From Terriglobia bacterium (GTDB taxonomy: Bacteria; Acidobacteriota; Terriglobia; UBA7540), in assembly GCA_020072655.1 (NCBI GenBank), contig JAIQGH010000006.1:1-45174 (forward strand): DNA of 45,174 nucleotides. The letters are read 5' to 3'. Shown piece after piece: positions 17,133 through 26,064 of this stretch. The translations under genes were made by a program, and so were the position numbers. How positions within the stretch are numbered: position 1 is the first letter of the stretch; each line of letters begins with the position of its first letter. The notes under the pieces are model-generated. The model had not been told where the DNA came from and did no database searches. It saw only the letters and a list, made by a program, of their open reading frames with translations.

Positions 17133-17247
17133 GCCTTCCCCATAGAGTCGGCCGGGCGCGGGTCGACCGGCGTGCCTCGAAGCATAACACCCCAGCGTTC
17201 TGTGGCCTCCTCTACCTTCGCAGCCTGCACAGTGCTATCTTTTGGGC

Positions 17248-18003
17248 GTGACGGCCCCTTGTCCAAAACTCCGTGCGGACCGCCTGCTGGTCGAGCGGGG
17301 CTTGGTGGATTCGCGTGAGAGAGCGCAGGCTCTGATCCTGGCGGGGGAGGTGATGGCCGGCGCTCAGAAGGTCGAGAAGTGCGGAACCCTCCTGGGCGCG
17401 GACGTTCCCATCCGCCTGCTCGGCGAGCCGCTCAAGTACGTGAGCCGGGGAGGAGTCAAGCTGGAGGACGCGCTGGAACGGTTTCGCATCGATCCCGATG
17501 GCAAGATTTGCCTCGACATCGGCGCTTCGACCGGAGGCTTTACGGACTGCCTGCTGCAGCACGGGGCGGCGCGCGTGATCGCCGTGGACGTCGGAACGAA
17601 TCAGCTCGACTGGCGACTCCGCCGCGACCCGCGCGTCACGGTGCTCGAAAAGACCAACGCGCGTTACCTCAAGCCGGAGAAGATCGGGACCAAGGTGGAG
17701 TTGGTGACGATGGACGTCTCCTTCATCTCCGCCACCCTCATCTTGCCCGTCGTGCCGCCGCTCCTCACCCCGCACGCGGAACTGCTGGTGCTGGTCAAGC
17801 CGCAGTTCGAGGTGGGACGAGCGGAAGTCGGCAAGGGAGGTGTCGTTCGCGATTCGCGCTTGCGGCAAGAAGCCGTCGCCAAGGTTTCCCGCCGGTTGAT
17901 CGAACTGGGGTTCACGCACATTGCCTCGGTCGAGAGCTGCCTGCCGGGCGCCGCCGGCAACCGGGAGATTTTCCTGCATGCAAATTGGGGAAAACGCGCC
18001 TAG
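17248..18003 (+). CDS. tlyA: TlyA-type rRNA 2'-O-methyltransferase (S4 + FtsJ-like)
   Basis: About 251 residues from a GTG at 17248; a TTG at 17242 is possible. The S4 RNA-binding domain (about 5-65) has RADRLLVERGLVDSRERAQ and PLKYVSRGGVKLE. The SAM-binding Rossmann domain has CLDIGASTGGFTDCLL and MDVSFISATLILP, then LVKPQFEVGR. TlyA homologues methylate 16S/23S rRNA cytidines at the 2'-OH; some are described as hemolysins. It precedes nadK by 63 bases in the same direction, an order seen often. Confidence 0.92.
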   Translation: MTAPCPKLRADRLLVERGLVDSRERAQALILAGEVMAGAQKVEKCGTLLGADVPIRLLGEPLKYVSRGGVKLEDALERFRIDPDGKICLDIGASTGGFTDCLLQHGAARVIAVDVGTNQLDWRLRRDPRVTVLEKTNARYLKPEKIGTKVELVTMDVSFISATLILPVVPPLLTPHAELLVLVKPQFEVGRAEVGKGGVVRDSRLRQEAVAKVSRRLIELGFTHIASVESCLPGAAGNREIFLHANWGKRA

Positions 18004-18066
18004 AATACCTGCGCCTTAATCACCCTTGACATCGAGGCGGCTGGCCGCTGGCGGGTTCTCAACACC

Positions 18067-18930
18067 ATGTCCATCAAACGCGTCGGGATCATTTCCAAGC
18101 CCAAGAAGGCGGAAGTTCGGGAGATCGTGCCGCCGCTCATCCAATGGCTGCGGGAGCGCGCCGTCGAGGTGTTCATCGATAAGGAAACCGGGTCGAATCT
18201 GGAGCGCAGTGAGCGTTCGCTCTCGCGCAACGAGATGCCGGCGAGCGTCGATCTCCTCGTCGTGCTGGGGGGCGACGGCACACTGCTCGCCGCCGCCCGA
18301 GCCCTCAACCGCAAACCCGTGCCCATTCTGGCCGTCAATCTGGGCGGCCTCGGATTCCTGACCGTTATCACGCGCGAGGAGGTTTACGCGACCCTGGAGA
18401 GGGTCCTGGCCGGCGAGCTTCACACCGAACGGCGTGTCCAGATCGAGGGCGAGCTGGTCCGCGCCGACGAAGTCATCTCCTCGTTCCTTGCCCTCAACGA
18501 CGTGGTGCTCAACAAGGGGGCCATCGCCCGCATCCTGGATTTTGACGTGCTCGTCAATGGGCGCTTCATCTCCACTTACAAATCCGATGGGCTCATCGTC
18601 TCGACGCCTACCGGCTCGACCGCTTACTCGCTGGCGGCGGGCGGCCCCATCGTCGCTCCTTCGGTCGAGGCGTTCATCGTCACCCCCATCTGCGCGCATA
18701 CCTTGACCCATCGCCCGCTGGTGCTTCCCGATACCGCTCAAATCGAAGTGGTCGTCAAGAGCCAGCGCGAGGCCGCCTACCTGACCGTGGATGGGCAAGT
18801 CGGGCTCGCCGCCCATAGTGACGACACCGTAAGGCTCCACAAGGCATCCTCGTACGTGGAGATCGTCCAGCCACCCAGCAAAGACTATTTCGAGATCCTC
18901 CGGCAGAAGCTCAAGTGGGGGGAGAGGTAA
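18067..18930 (+). CDS. nadK: NAD kinase
   Basis: 287 residues. It phosphorylates NAD to NADP in the cytoplasm. The GGDGT motif (LLVVLGGDGTLLAAAR), the NLGGLGFLT block, the N-D/E substrate region (LNDVVLNKGA) and PTGSTAYSLAAGGPIV are all intact. Length matches bacterial NadK. A heptamer repeat array begins two or three bases after the stop. Confidence 0.96.
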   Translation: MSIKRVGIISKPKKAEVREIVPPLIQWLRERAVEVFIDKETGSNLERSERSLSRNEMPASVDLLVVLGGDGTLLAAARALNRKPVPILAVNLGGLGFLTVITREEVYATLERVLAGELHTERRVQIEGELVRADEVISSFLALNDVVLNKGAIARILDFDVLVNGRFISTYKSDGLIVSTPTGSTAYSLAAGGPIVAPSVEAFIVTPICAHTLTHRPLVLPDTAQIEVVVKSQREAAYLTVDGQVGLAAHSDDTVRLHKASSYVEIVQPPSKDYFEILRQKLKWGER

Positions 18931-18932
18931 GA

Positions 18933-19145
18933 GCAGGAGTCAGAAGTCAGAATCCAGAATTCAGAAGTCAGCAGCCAGGAGGCAGGAGCCAGAATCAGAA
19001 CGCCGCAACGTTCGCGCGCGAAATCCATTGGGGCGAGTTTGGGCGGGACTCCGTGTCGGTTCCAAGGGCTGTTCGCCGATTCGGCGCCCGGGCAACAAGG
19101 AAGGGAGTTAGGGGACCTTTCTTCTGAATTCTGAATTCTGATTCC
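18933..19145. repeat. Heptamer repeat pair (TCAGAAT-type units) between nadK and lysA
   Basis: The left arm 18933-18995 is nine heptamers (GCAGGAG, TCAGAAG, TCAGAAT, CCAGAAT, TCAGAAG, TCAGCAG, CCAGGAG, GCAGGAG, CCAGAAT). The right arm 19121-19145 is the reverse complement type: three TCAGAAT units on the minus strand. The lysA stop codon abuts the right arm. About 120 bases of ordinary sequence without a gene lie between the arms. Confidence 0.8.
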
Positions 19146-20386
19146 TACGCAACTTCTCCCGCCATCAGGTCTTCCAGGCGTTCGCGAGGGCGAATGAGTT
19201 CGGCATTCTCGCCGTCAACCAAGACCTCCGCCGGCCGCGGCCGGGTGTTGTAGTTCGAGGCGAGTACGTAACCATATGCCCCGACCGTGAGGATGGCGAG
19301 CAGGTCGCCCGGCGCAACGTCCGGCATCTCGCGGTCCTGCGCGAGGAAGTCCCCCGTTTCACACAAGGGGCCGACCACATCCGCGATCAGCTTCTCGCGT
19401 GATCGGCGCTCGGCCGGGACGACCTCGTGATAGGACCCGTAGAGCGTAGGGCGCATCAGGTCGTTCATGCCCGCGTCGACGACAATGAAGTTTTTCTGTT
19501 GGTTTCGCTTTACAAACAGCACACGCGTGAGCAGCGCCCCGGCATCGCCCACGATGGCGCGGCCGGGCTCCACGATCAGGCGGAAGGAAGTTCCGTGCAC
19601 TCGCGCCGCAACGCCTTCGACCAACTTGTCGAGGGCCAAGGGTTGCTCGTCTGCGTACCGGATACCGTAGCCACCGCCCAAATCCAGAAACTCCACCTCC
19701 ACCCCAGTGGACCGGAGAGCCCGAGCGACACTCAGAATCTCATCCAGCGCCTTCAGGAAGGGCTCCACTTCCAAGATCTGCGAACCGATATGGCAAGCGA
19801 CGCCTCGCGCCCGCAACCATTCGGAGCGGGCCGCGCGACGATAGATCTCCGCCGCCTCATCTTTGGCCACTCCAAATTTGTGAACGATCTGCCCGGTAGA
19901 GATATAAGGGTGCGTCTCCGCAACGACATCCGGGTTGACGCGCACGGCAAAATCGGCGTGTTTCCCGAGGGCCTGCGCGCGGCTTTCGAGCAATTCGAGT
20001 TCGCCCGCCGATTCCACGTTAAACATCAGGATGCCCGCCGCGAGTCCCGCGTCGATCTCCTCCGCAGTCTTCCCGACTCCCGAGAATACAATGCGGTCGG
20101 GTGGGGCGCCGACGCGCAACACGCGCGCCAGCTCACCGCCCGACACAATATCGAATCCGGCGCCGGCCTGGCCGAGCAGGCTCAGGACGCGAAGGTTTGA
20201 GTTGGCTTTGACGGAATAGCAGACCAGGCTGGGGAGCTGCCCAAGCCCCTCGACGAGACAGCGGTAGTTAGCGAGAATCGCGGCGCGGCTGTAAACATAG
20301 GTCGGCGTCCCGAAACGCTCGGCAAGTTGATGGAGCCGGACCGCCTCGCAGCACAGTTGGTCGGATTTGTATTGGAAAACCTGCAT
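19145..20386 (-). CDS. lysA: Diaminopimelate decarboxylase
   Basis: 413 residues. It decarboxylates meso-diaminopimelate to lysine with PLP. The PLP lysine is in CYSVKANSN. HIGSQILEVEPF, FLDLGGGYGIRY and EPGRAIVGDAGALLTRV bind the cofactor phosphate and form the barrel. CETGDFLAQDR contains the active-site Cys from the partner subunit, and GAYGYVLASNYN the C-terminal substrate contacts. The upstream neighbour on the same strand is the GAF-GAF phosphatase (100-base gap), an unrelated function. Confidence 0.95.
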   Translation of the reverse strand: MQVFQYKSDQLCCEAVRLHQLAERFGTPTYVYSRAAILANYRCLVEGLGQLPSLVCYSVKANSNLRVLSLLGQAGAGFDIVSGGELARVLRVGAPPDRIVFSGVGKTAEEIDAGLAAGILMFNVESAGELELLESRAQALGKHADFAVRVNPDVVAETHPYISTGQIVHKFGVAKDEAAEIYRRAARSEWLRARGVACHIGSQILEVEPFLKALDEILSVARALRSTGVEVEFLDLGGGYGIRYADEQPLALDKLVEGVAARVHGTSFRLIVEPGRAIVGDAGALLTRVLFVKRNQQKNFIVVDAGMNDLMRPTLYGSYHEVVPAERRSREKLIADVVGPLCETGDFLAQDREMPDVAPGDLLAILTVGAYGYVLASNYNTRPRPAEVLVDGENAELIRPRERLEDLMAGEVA

Positions 20387-20486
20387 TGGTCGAAAGTCTG
20401 TTGCCCGTCCTCAGGTTCCGAGCGGCCTGCCGCAGCCTTCAGAGGTGCCTCTGACACCCGGCACCCGACGCCCGAAACCTGCCCTT

Positions 20487-22247
20487 TCAGCGGACGCGCA
20501 GGAGCAGAAGCGTCTGGTCGTCACGCCGAGGCCGGCCCTGCTCGAAGCGCGCAATTGCGGCAAAGAGAGTCTCCGTGAGCTCGTGGAGGGGCCTGGCGGC
20601 GCATTCGCGCAGGACACTCTCCAATCGGCGGACACCGAATTCTTCGTGATCGGAACCCGCAGCTTCCTCCAGGCCGTCGGAGAAAAGCGCCAGCAGGTCC
20701 CCCTTTTCGAGGGTGACCGACGTCTCCTGATATTCGGCGTGCTCGAGCAGCCCGAGGGGAACACCCTCGGCCCGGATGGGCTTCACCTTTCCGTGGCGCA
20801 CGAGCAGCGGCAGCGGCATGCCGGCATTCGCGAGGCGCAGGGTGCGCGTCCGGGGTTCCCAGACCGAATAGGCGAGGGTCACGAAATGGCCTTCGATCTT
20901 CCGCTCGAGAAGCCTGACGTTCAACTGCCGCAGCATCTCGGGCGGCGCCGGCTTGAGCGGCGCGAGGCTTCGCAAGATGCCGATCGTCATCGCGCCATAG
21001 AGCGCCGCCGGCGCGCCCTTGCCGCTGACATCGCCGACCGTCAGCGCGTGCCGGTCGCGCCCGTAGGTGAGGAAGTCGTAGAGATCACCCCCCAGCGTCT
21101 GCGCCGGCAAGAAGCGCGCGAAAACGTCCAGCCCCGCGATCACCGGCGAGACCGCCGGCATCAGGTGGAGCTGGATTTCCCGGGCGCGCTCGAGGTCCCG
21201 CTCCATGCGTGACTCGCTGCGCGCCACGCGCTCGTAAAGCCGCGCGTTCTCGATGGCGATGGCGATTTGCGGGGCAAGCGTGGAGAGGGTTCGCACGTGG
21301 TCGTCCGTGAAATACGCCGGCGTGGGGCTTTCCAGGTCCAGCACCCCGATCACGCGGTCGCGATAGATCAACGGCACCACCATTTCAGAGCGTGTCTCCG
21401 GGTTGGCCATGAAGTAGCGAGGATCGGCGCTGACGTCCGGGACCACAATCGTCCGGCGCTGGCTTACCGCGGCGCCGACCAGCCCCTGTCCAAACGCCAC
21501 GGTGCACTTGTCCGCCAGCCGCTCGTCCTGGCGGAGCGACATCACGGCGCTGAGGGTTTTGGACTGCTCGTCGACCAGCATGATGCTGAACCGATGGTAG
21601 TCAATCAGGCCCTTGGTGAGCGTGCCGATGCGGCGCAAAAGGTCGTTCAGCGACAGAACGGAGCTCAACTCGCGGCTGATTTCGTTCAGCAGTTGCAGCG
21701 TCTTCGCCTGCCGGAGGCTACGGCGGTAGAGCCGCGCGTTCTCGATGGCCATGGCGATGCGGCCGGCGAGCAATTCCAGGATGTTCTGATGCTGCTCGGT
21801 AAAGAAATCCGGCCAAGGGGCTTCAAGGTCCACGATGCCGATCAGGCGATTCTTGGCGATCAAGGGCACGGCCAGCTCCGACCGCACGGAGGGGACCGAC
21901 GGGATGTAGGAAGGTTCCAGACGCACGTCCGAGACCCGCACCGACCGGCGGGTTTCAGCCGCGCGGCCGACGATGCCTTCGCCGACTCTGACGCGCAGGC
22001 TCTTGACCACTTCGTCCGGGTGCCCCAGGCTAAAGCGCACCCGCAAATCCCGAGCCTTCTCGTTGTACAGGAGGATAGCGAAGACTTCGTAATCGATCGT
22101 CCGCTTTACGAATTCCGCCACGCGGCCCAGAAGCTCGTCAAGGTCGAGCGTGGAGTTGATCCGCTCGCTCAATTCCAGAAGCAGCGTCAGGAGGTCAATG
22201 AGCTCCAAGGGCCGCACTGAAGGTTTGAGATTGACCGCATCCGCCAT
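20487..22247 (-). CDS. GAF-GAF-SpoIIE PP2C phosphatase (RsbU/RsbP-like)
   Basis: 586 residues, cytoplasmic. Two GAF domains (about 25-180 and 200-345) are arranged in tandem with helical linkers (IAIAIENARLYERV). A SpoIIE-type phosphatase domain (about 360-585) follows. Its metal ligands are present: GGDLYDF, VGDVSGKGAPAAL, FSDGLEEA and RRDDQTLLLL. Such enzymes dephosphorylate anti-anti-sigma factors after sensing a small ligand or redox state. No STAS or anti-sigma gene is adjacent, so its partners lie elsewhere. Confidence 0.92.
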   Translation of the reverse strand: MADAVNLKPSVRPLELIDLLTLLLELSERINSTLDLDELLGRVAEFVKRTIDYEVFAILLYNEKARDLRVRFSLGHPDEVVKSLRVRVGEGIVGRAAETRRSVRVSDVRLEPSYIPSVPSVRSELAVPLIAKNRLIGIVDLEAPWPDFFTEQHQNILELLAGRIAMAIENARLYRRSLRQAKTLQLLNEISRELSSVLSLNDLLRRIGTLTKGLIDYHRFSIMLVDEQSKTLSAVMSLRQDERLADKCTVAFGQGLVGAAVSQRRTIVVPDVSADPRYFMANPETRSEMVVPLIYRDRVIGVLDLESPTPAYFTDDHVRTLSTLAPQIAIAIENARLYERVARSESRMERDLERAREIQLHLMPAVSPVIAGLDVFARFLPAQTLGGDLYDFLTYGRDRHALTVGDVSGKGAPAALYGAMTIGILRSLAPLKPAPPEMLRQLNVRLLERKIEGHFVTLAYSVWEPRTRTLRLANAGMPLPLLVRHGKVKPIRAEGVPLGLLEHAEYQETSVTLEKGDLLALFSDGLEEAAGSDHEEFGVRRLESVLRECAARPLHELTETLFAAIARFEQGRPRRDDQTLLLLRVR

Positions 22248-22511
22248 GTGGTTAAGCCGCCAGCCGCCAGGCCGGCAGCTTCCTCAAGAATCGCCACGGG
22301 CGCGCTCGGGCCCGGCCGGTTTGCCCCGGCTTCGAGCATGGCGTTCTACCTGTGCGCCTCCCAATCAACACTACCCCTTTGCGCGCTGCCGCGGACCAAC
22401 TACGGGCGGCCCGGCCTATCGCACGCAACCAAATCCCTGCGCCAAAAAAGCTCTTCATTGTAACATACTGCTCGGAGGCACCGCCGGCCGCCGCCGGCGC
22501 GCCAAAGACCG

Positions 22512-22850
22512 ATGGATCGTGAGCGATTCGAGAAACTGGTGGAAGAAGCTCTGGGCCGCTTGCCCGAGTACTTCCGCAGCAAGCTCACCAACATTGCCAT
22601 CCTAATCGAGGACCGTCCGCGGCGCGGCAAGCCACGCGGCGGCATCCTGCTGGGGCTTTTCCACGGCATCCCGCTAACCCAGAAGAGCACTTTCCAAATG
22701 GCGCTCCCAGACCGAATCATCATCTATCAGAAAAACATCGAGAGGCTCTGCGCGACGGATGAAGAAATCCGGCGCGAAATCCGCGCCACGGTGCTCCACG
22801 AGTTGGGCCACTACTTCGGGCTGAGCGAGGAGGAGTTGCGCGACATGTAA
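22512..22850 (+). CDS. Small zincin-like metallopeptidase (PF06262 type)
   Basis: 112 residues. The C-terminus carries HELGHYFGLSEEELRDM, the extended HExxHxxGxxxE-type zinc motif of the short predicted metallopeptidases. Upstream features RGGILLGLFHGIPLT and LPDRIIIYQKNIE are typical of that family. No signal peptide. The substrate is unknown. It stands alone between a divergent phosphatase gene and a flavoprotein gene. Confidence 0.9.
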   Translation: MDRERFEKLVEEALGRLPEYFRSKLTNIAILIEDRPRRGKPRGGILLGLFHGIPLTQKSTFQMALPDRIIIYQKNIERLCATDEEIRREIRATVLHELGHYFGLSEEELRDM

Positions 22851-22993
22851 ACCGTTCCGCCTCTTACCGCCTCTGCTCCCCCGGAATAGGGGGCCGACTT
22901 CCGGACGCTCGCCGGCTAACGAGTCCGCGCAACCTTCCAGCGGCGAGACCGTGCGATAATCAAGCCGCAGTCATATACCGCGGGGAGTCACAC

Positions 22994-23596
22994 ATGCTTA
23001 AAGTCCTGCTCATTAGTGGAAGTCCTAAAGCCGAAGGGAACACCGCTCAACTCATCAGCGAATGCGCCAAAGTCATTCAAGAACAGGGTCTGGAGACAGA
23101 AATCGTATCGTTCTCAGAGATGAAGATCGAATCCTGTACGGCCTGCGGGAAATGCACCGAGTTGGGCGTCTGCAGCCTGGAAGACGGGCTGAACGACATC
23201 GTGAAGAAGCTGCGAGGTGCGCAAGGCTTTATTGTCGGCGCTCCGGTCTATTTTGGAACGGCGCGGGGCGATGTGATGGCCGCCCTGCAGCGCATCGGAT
23301 ATGTCTCGCGCATGACCGATCGGTTTCTCTCAGGAAAGGTCGGTGGGGCCATCGCCGTGGCGCGCCGCGGCGGCCAGACGTTCACGCTGCAGGAAATGTT
23401 GATGTTCTTTTTGATTAACGACATGATCGTGCCGGGGTCCACCTATTGGAACATGGTCTTCGGGCGGCTGCCTGGAGAAGTGTGGCAGGACAAGGAAGGC
23501 ATCGACACTATCCGGCACTTCGCGGGCAATGTGGCGAACCTGGTCAAGAAGCTGTTTGGCCCGGAGATTGCCGCGACACCGAACGCTCAGGCTTGA
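22994..23596 (+). CDS. Iron-sulfur flavoprotein / NADPH-dependent FMN reductase family
   Basis: 200 residues with a flavodoxin-like fold. LLISGSPKAEGNTAQL is the FMN phosphate loop. CTACGKCTELGVC (CxxCxxCx5C) is the compact cluster motif of iron-sulfur flavoproteins, and GAPVYFGTARGDV follows. A GGGGAG Shine-Dalgarno-like site precedes the ATG by about 6 bases. It probably transfers electrons in redox stress or aromatic/quinone reduction; the partner is unknown. tsaB begins 12 bases after the stop. Confidence 0.9.
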   Translation: MLKVLLISGSPKAEGNTAQLISECAKVIQEQGLETEIVSFSEMKIESCTACGKCTELGVCSLEDGLNDIVKKLRGAQGFIVGAPVYFGTARGDVMAALQRIGYVSRMTDRFLSGKVGGAIAVARRGGQTFTLQEMLMFFLINDMIVPGSTYWNMVFGRLPGEVWQDKEGIDTIRHFAGNVANLVKKLFGPEIAATPNAQA

Positions 23597-23608
23597 GTTG
23601 GGATTGAA

Positions 23609-24337
23609 ATGCTGGTTCTGTCCTTCGACACTACGAGCGAACACGGCGGGGCGGCGATCTTCCGCGACGCCGACTGCCTGGGGTCGGTGGGTAGCGATTC
23701 CGCAGCCAACTACTCGGTCACCCTGTTTCAGATGGTCGAGCGGCTCGTTCACGATGTGCACACGCTCCCTGGCGTGCCGTCCCGGGGCCTGCAGGATGTC
23801 GAGCTTTTTGCAGTGGCCAACGGCCCGGGGTCATTCACCGGGATCCGCGTGGGGCTGGCCGCAGCGCAGGCCTGGGGGAAAGCTTTCGGCCGACCGGTGC
23901 GGGGCGTCTCTGTCCTCGCGGCGATGGTAGAACAGGCCCGTCCCGAGGCGGAACTGGCCGTCCCCATCCTCGATGCCCGGCGGGGGGAGTTTTATCTGGG
24001 CAGCTTCCGCCGCACCGGGGCCGACGATGATAGACATTTTGTGCCGGAAGATTCTGGCCTGGTGATGAAACCGGCAAGCCTTGCGCGCTACCTCGAAGAG
24101 CGAGCGCACCTCGGCCGGACGATAACGTGCTTGGTTCGGGAGCACGACCGGGCCGCACAGGCCATGCGTGGTGCGATGCCCGGAGGCTTGGGATGGACGT
24201 GCGTGGCCGGAACATTGCTCGCCGCCATTGCCCGCCTGGCAATACGAGCACACCGGGACGGAGAAAATCCCCCGCCTACCGAACTTGACGCGTACTATAT
24301 CCGTCGCTCGGACGCGGAGTTGAATTGGAAGGAATAA
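23609..24337 (+). CDS. tsaB: tRNA threonylcarbamoyladenosine biosynthesis protein TsaB
   Basis: 242 residues with an ASKHA fold. LVLSFDTTSEHGGAAIF at the start and GPGSFTGIRVGLAAA are signature TsaB blocks, followed by LDARRGEFYLG. TsaB works with TsaD and TsaE to make t6A37 of ANN-decoding tRNAs. rimI follows on the same strand, the classic tsaB-rimI order, but the two are separated by a heptamer repeat pair. Confidence 0.95.
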   Translation: MLVLSFDTTSEHGGAAIFRDADCLGSVGSDSAANYSVTLFQMVERLVHDVHTLPGVPSRGLQDVELFAVANGPGSFTGIRVGLAAAQAWGKAFGRPVRGVSVLAAMVEQARPEAELAVPILDARRGEFYLGSFRRTGADDDRHFVPEDSGLVMKPASLARYLEERAHLGRTITCLVREHDRAAQAMRGAMPGGLGWTCVAGTLLAAIARLAIRAHRDGENPPPTELDAYYIRRSDAELNWKE

Positions 24338-24338
24338 G

Positions 24339-24498
24339 TCAGTTGTCAGTTGTCAGTTGTCAGTTGTCAGTTGTGAGTTGTCGGTCGTCAGTCGCCAGAA
24401 GATTGCGTGAGCATGTTTTGGACGCCAAGGCTCAAGCAACCACACACGCCGTTCCCGAGAGTCGCCCAGGGAACTGAGAACTGACAACTGATAACTGA
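24339..24498. repeat. Heptamer repeat pair (TCAGTTG units) between tsaB and rimI
   Basis: The left arm 24339-24394 is five perfect TCAGTTG units followed by TGAGTTG, TCGGTCG and TCAGTCG. The right arm 24471-24498 is GAACTGA, GAACTGA, CAACTGA, TAACTGA, the complement of the same unit. The left arm begins one base after the tsaB stop. The right arm ends about 10 bases before the rimI ATG. Confidence 0.85.
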
Positions 24499-24508
24499 GT
24501 ACCGCACG

Positions 24509-24988
24509 ATGAAAATCGGCTTGGGCGGGAAGGACGCTATTCATGCCCTCCTCGCCTTGCAGCAGAAGGCTCCCGAGGCGGCCCGCTGGACGCAGGGCGA
24601 TTACGAACGCCTGATGGAAGACCCGGGCGGGAAGATCCTGGTCGCCGAACTGGAAACGACCGAACCCCCTAAGCTGATTGGGTTTGCGGCCCTTCATCGG
24701 ATAATCGACGAAGTGGAAGTTCGCAACATGGCGGTCGATCCGGATCATCGCCAGCAAGGCGTCGGTCGCGCACTGCTTTTGGCCGCACGCGAGCACATGC
24801 TGAAAGCCGGAGCCAAGCGCGTCTTCCTGGAAGTGCGTGCCTCGAACAAACCCGCGCAGTCTCTCTACTATTCCATTGGCTTCGCCATGCACTCCATTCG
24901 CAAGAACTATTATCGCGAGCCCGACGAAGACGCCCTCGTGCTCGCTCTGGAGCTTTACCCTCCTACTGTCGTCTCCTCCTATCCCTGA
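24509..24988 (+). CDS. rimI: Ribosomal protein alanine N-acetyltransferase (GNAT)
   Basis: 159 residues with a GNAT fold. VRNMAVDPDHRQQGVGRALL carries the acetyl-CoA loop (QQGVGR). EVRASNKPAQSLYYSIGF is the typical RimI block with the Asn-Tyr pair. RimI acetylates the N-terminal Ala of bS18; other targets are possible. The position downstream of tsaB supports RimI over a generic GNAT. Confidence 0.9.
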   Translation: MKIGLGGKDAIHALLALQQKAPEAARWTQGDYERLMEDPGGKILVAELETTEPPKLIGFAALHRIIDEVEVRNMAVDPDHRQQGVGRALLLAAREHMLKAGAKRVFLEVRASNKPAQSLYYSIGFAMHSIRKNYYREPDEDALVLALELYPPTVVSSYP

Positions 24989-25030
24989 TACCCGGCGAGA
25001 GCCCGCCCCCTGGCTCCCCGCCACTTTCGC

Positions 25031-25059
25031 TTGAACGACCGCTATGGCTATGGTAGGGT
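25031..25059 (+). promoter_or_regulatory. Promoter and strong ribosome site for the DUF465 gene
   Basis: TTGAAC (25031-25036) and TAGGGT (25054-25059) are 17 bases apart. GAGGAGGTGA (about 25080-25089) is nearly a full complement of the 16S rRNA tail. It lies 8 bases before the GTG at 25098 and decides that start. Confidence 0.4.
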
Positions 25060-25097
25060 GTGAAGTACGCCATCCTAGCTGAGGAGGTGACACGCCC

Positions 25098-25322
25098 GTG
25101 AGCAGCCCTACCGAGGCCATCCGGGAGCAGTTGATGGCCACCAGCCCTGAATACCAGCGCCTCCGCGAGGAACACGCCCGCTACTCGGCCGAGCTTGACC
25201 ACCTTTCCAACAAACCTTACCTCAGTGATCAGGAGCAGATGGAAGAGGTGCGGCTCAAGAAGTTGAAGCTGCGTGTCAAGGACCAGATGGAAATGCTGGT
25301 TCGGAAGGCTCGCGTAGGCTAA
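25098..25322 (+). CDS. DUF465 / YdcH-like small coiled protein
   Basis: 74 residues, GTG start with an excellent Shine-Dalgarno sequence. The pattern EYQRLREEHARYSAELDHL, then PYLSDQEQMEE and LKKLKLRVKDQMEML is that of the DUF465 (YdcH) helical hairpin. Members are small cytoplasmic coiled proteins of unknown role. The strong ribosome site suggests high expression. Confidence 0.85.
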   Translation: MSSPTEAIREQLMATSPEYQRLREEHARYSAELDHLSNKPYLSDQEQMEEVRLKKLKLRVKDQMEMLVRKARVG

Positions 25323-25443
25323 TTCCTGGTGCGATGTGCCCTGGGGCCGCAGTGCCTGGAGGGGGGAGGGGATGGTTTTACTCCACAGCTTCCCGGGGTG
25401 GGACTTTATCTAATTGCGGCATCAGAGAGCCTACAATCACCTC

Positions 25444-26064
25444 ATGGTGAAAGAAGGATATTGGTACGGCCTGCCACTGGTGTTGATCGGCGGCGGCCTG
25501 ATTGGGCTGAAGCTGTACGCTGTGGGCGTGTTTTTCCTGCTCGTCGCCCTGTTTGTCCTGAACTTCTTTCGTGATCCGGAACGCGTTATCACTACGGAAC
25601 CGGGCGCAGTCGTATCGCCGGCAGACGGGAGGGTCGTCGAGATCGCCCTGGAGAGCTACGAGGGGCGGCCCGTGCGGCGGGTCAGCATTTTCATGTCGCC
25701 GCTCGACGTGCACGTTAACCGCTCGCCGATCGAGGGTGGGGTTCGCGACGTTGCCTACCGCAAGGGCGCGTTCCATGTGGCCTCAGGGCCGCGCGCTTCG
25801 ATGGAGAACGAGCAGAACGTCTTTACCGTCGCGGGGGATGAGGGAACGGTTGTCGTGAAGCAGATCGCCGGGTTGCTGGCGCGGCGCATCGTTTTTTGGA
25901 AGCGGCTTGGTGACACGCTCGCGCGCGGCGAGCGCGTGGGGCTGATCAAATTCGGGTCACGCGTGGATGTTCTGTTGGCCCTTGAGGTTGAATTACGGGT
26001 CAAAGTAGGCGACCATATCCGGGCGGGGAGCGATGTCCTTGGAACTTCCGGAGCGAAAGCCTAA
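25444..26064 (+). CDS. psd: Phosphatidylserine decarboxylase (short form)
   Basis: 206 residues from the ATG at 25444. Two membrane segments (about 7-45) anchor it. FFRDPER, VVSPADGRVVE and MSPLDVHVNR are conserved. The proenzyme cleavage site is the Gly-Ser in LIKFGSRVDVL, where Ser becomes the pyruvoyl group. It makes phosphatidylethanolamine at the inner membrane. pssA begins inside its 3' end (32-base overlap), which ties the two consecutive steps together. Confidence 0.94.
   Translation: MVKEGYWYGLPLVLIGGGLIGLKLYAVGVFFLLVALFVLNFFRDPERVITTEPGAVVSPADGRVVEIALESYEGRPVRRVSIFMSPLDVHVNRSPIEGGVRDVAYRKGAFHVASGPRASMENEQNVFTVAGDEGTVVVKQIAGLLARRIVFWKRLGDTLARGERVGLIKFGSRVDVLLALEVELRVKVGDHIRAGSDVLGTSGAKA

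Noticed and set aside
24339-24394. Tandem TCAGTTG units considered as a CRISPR or VNTR
   Set aside because: There are no spacers and the unit is 7 bases, so it is not a CRISPR. It belongs with the paired heptamer arms seen elsewhere in the window.
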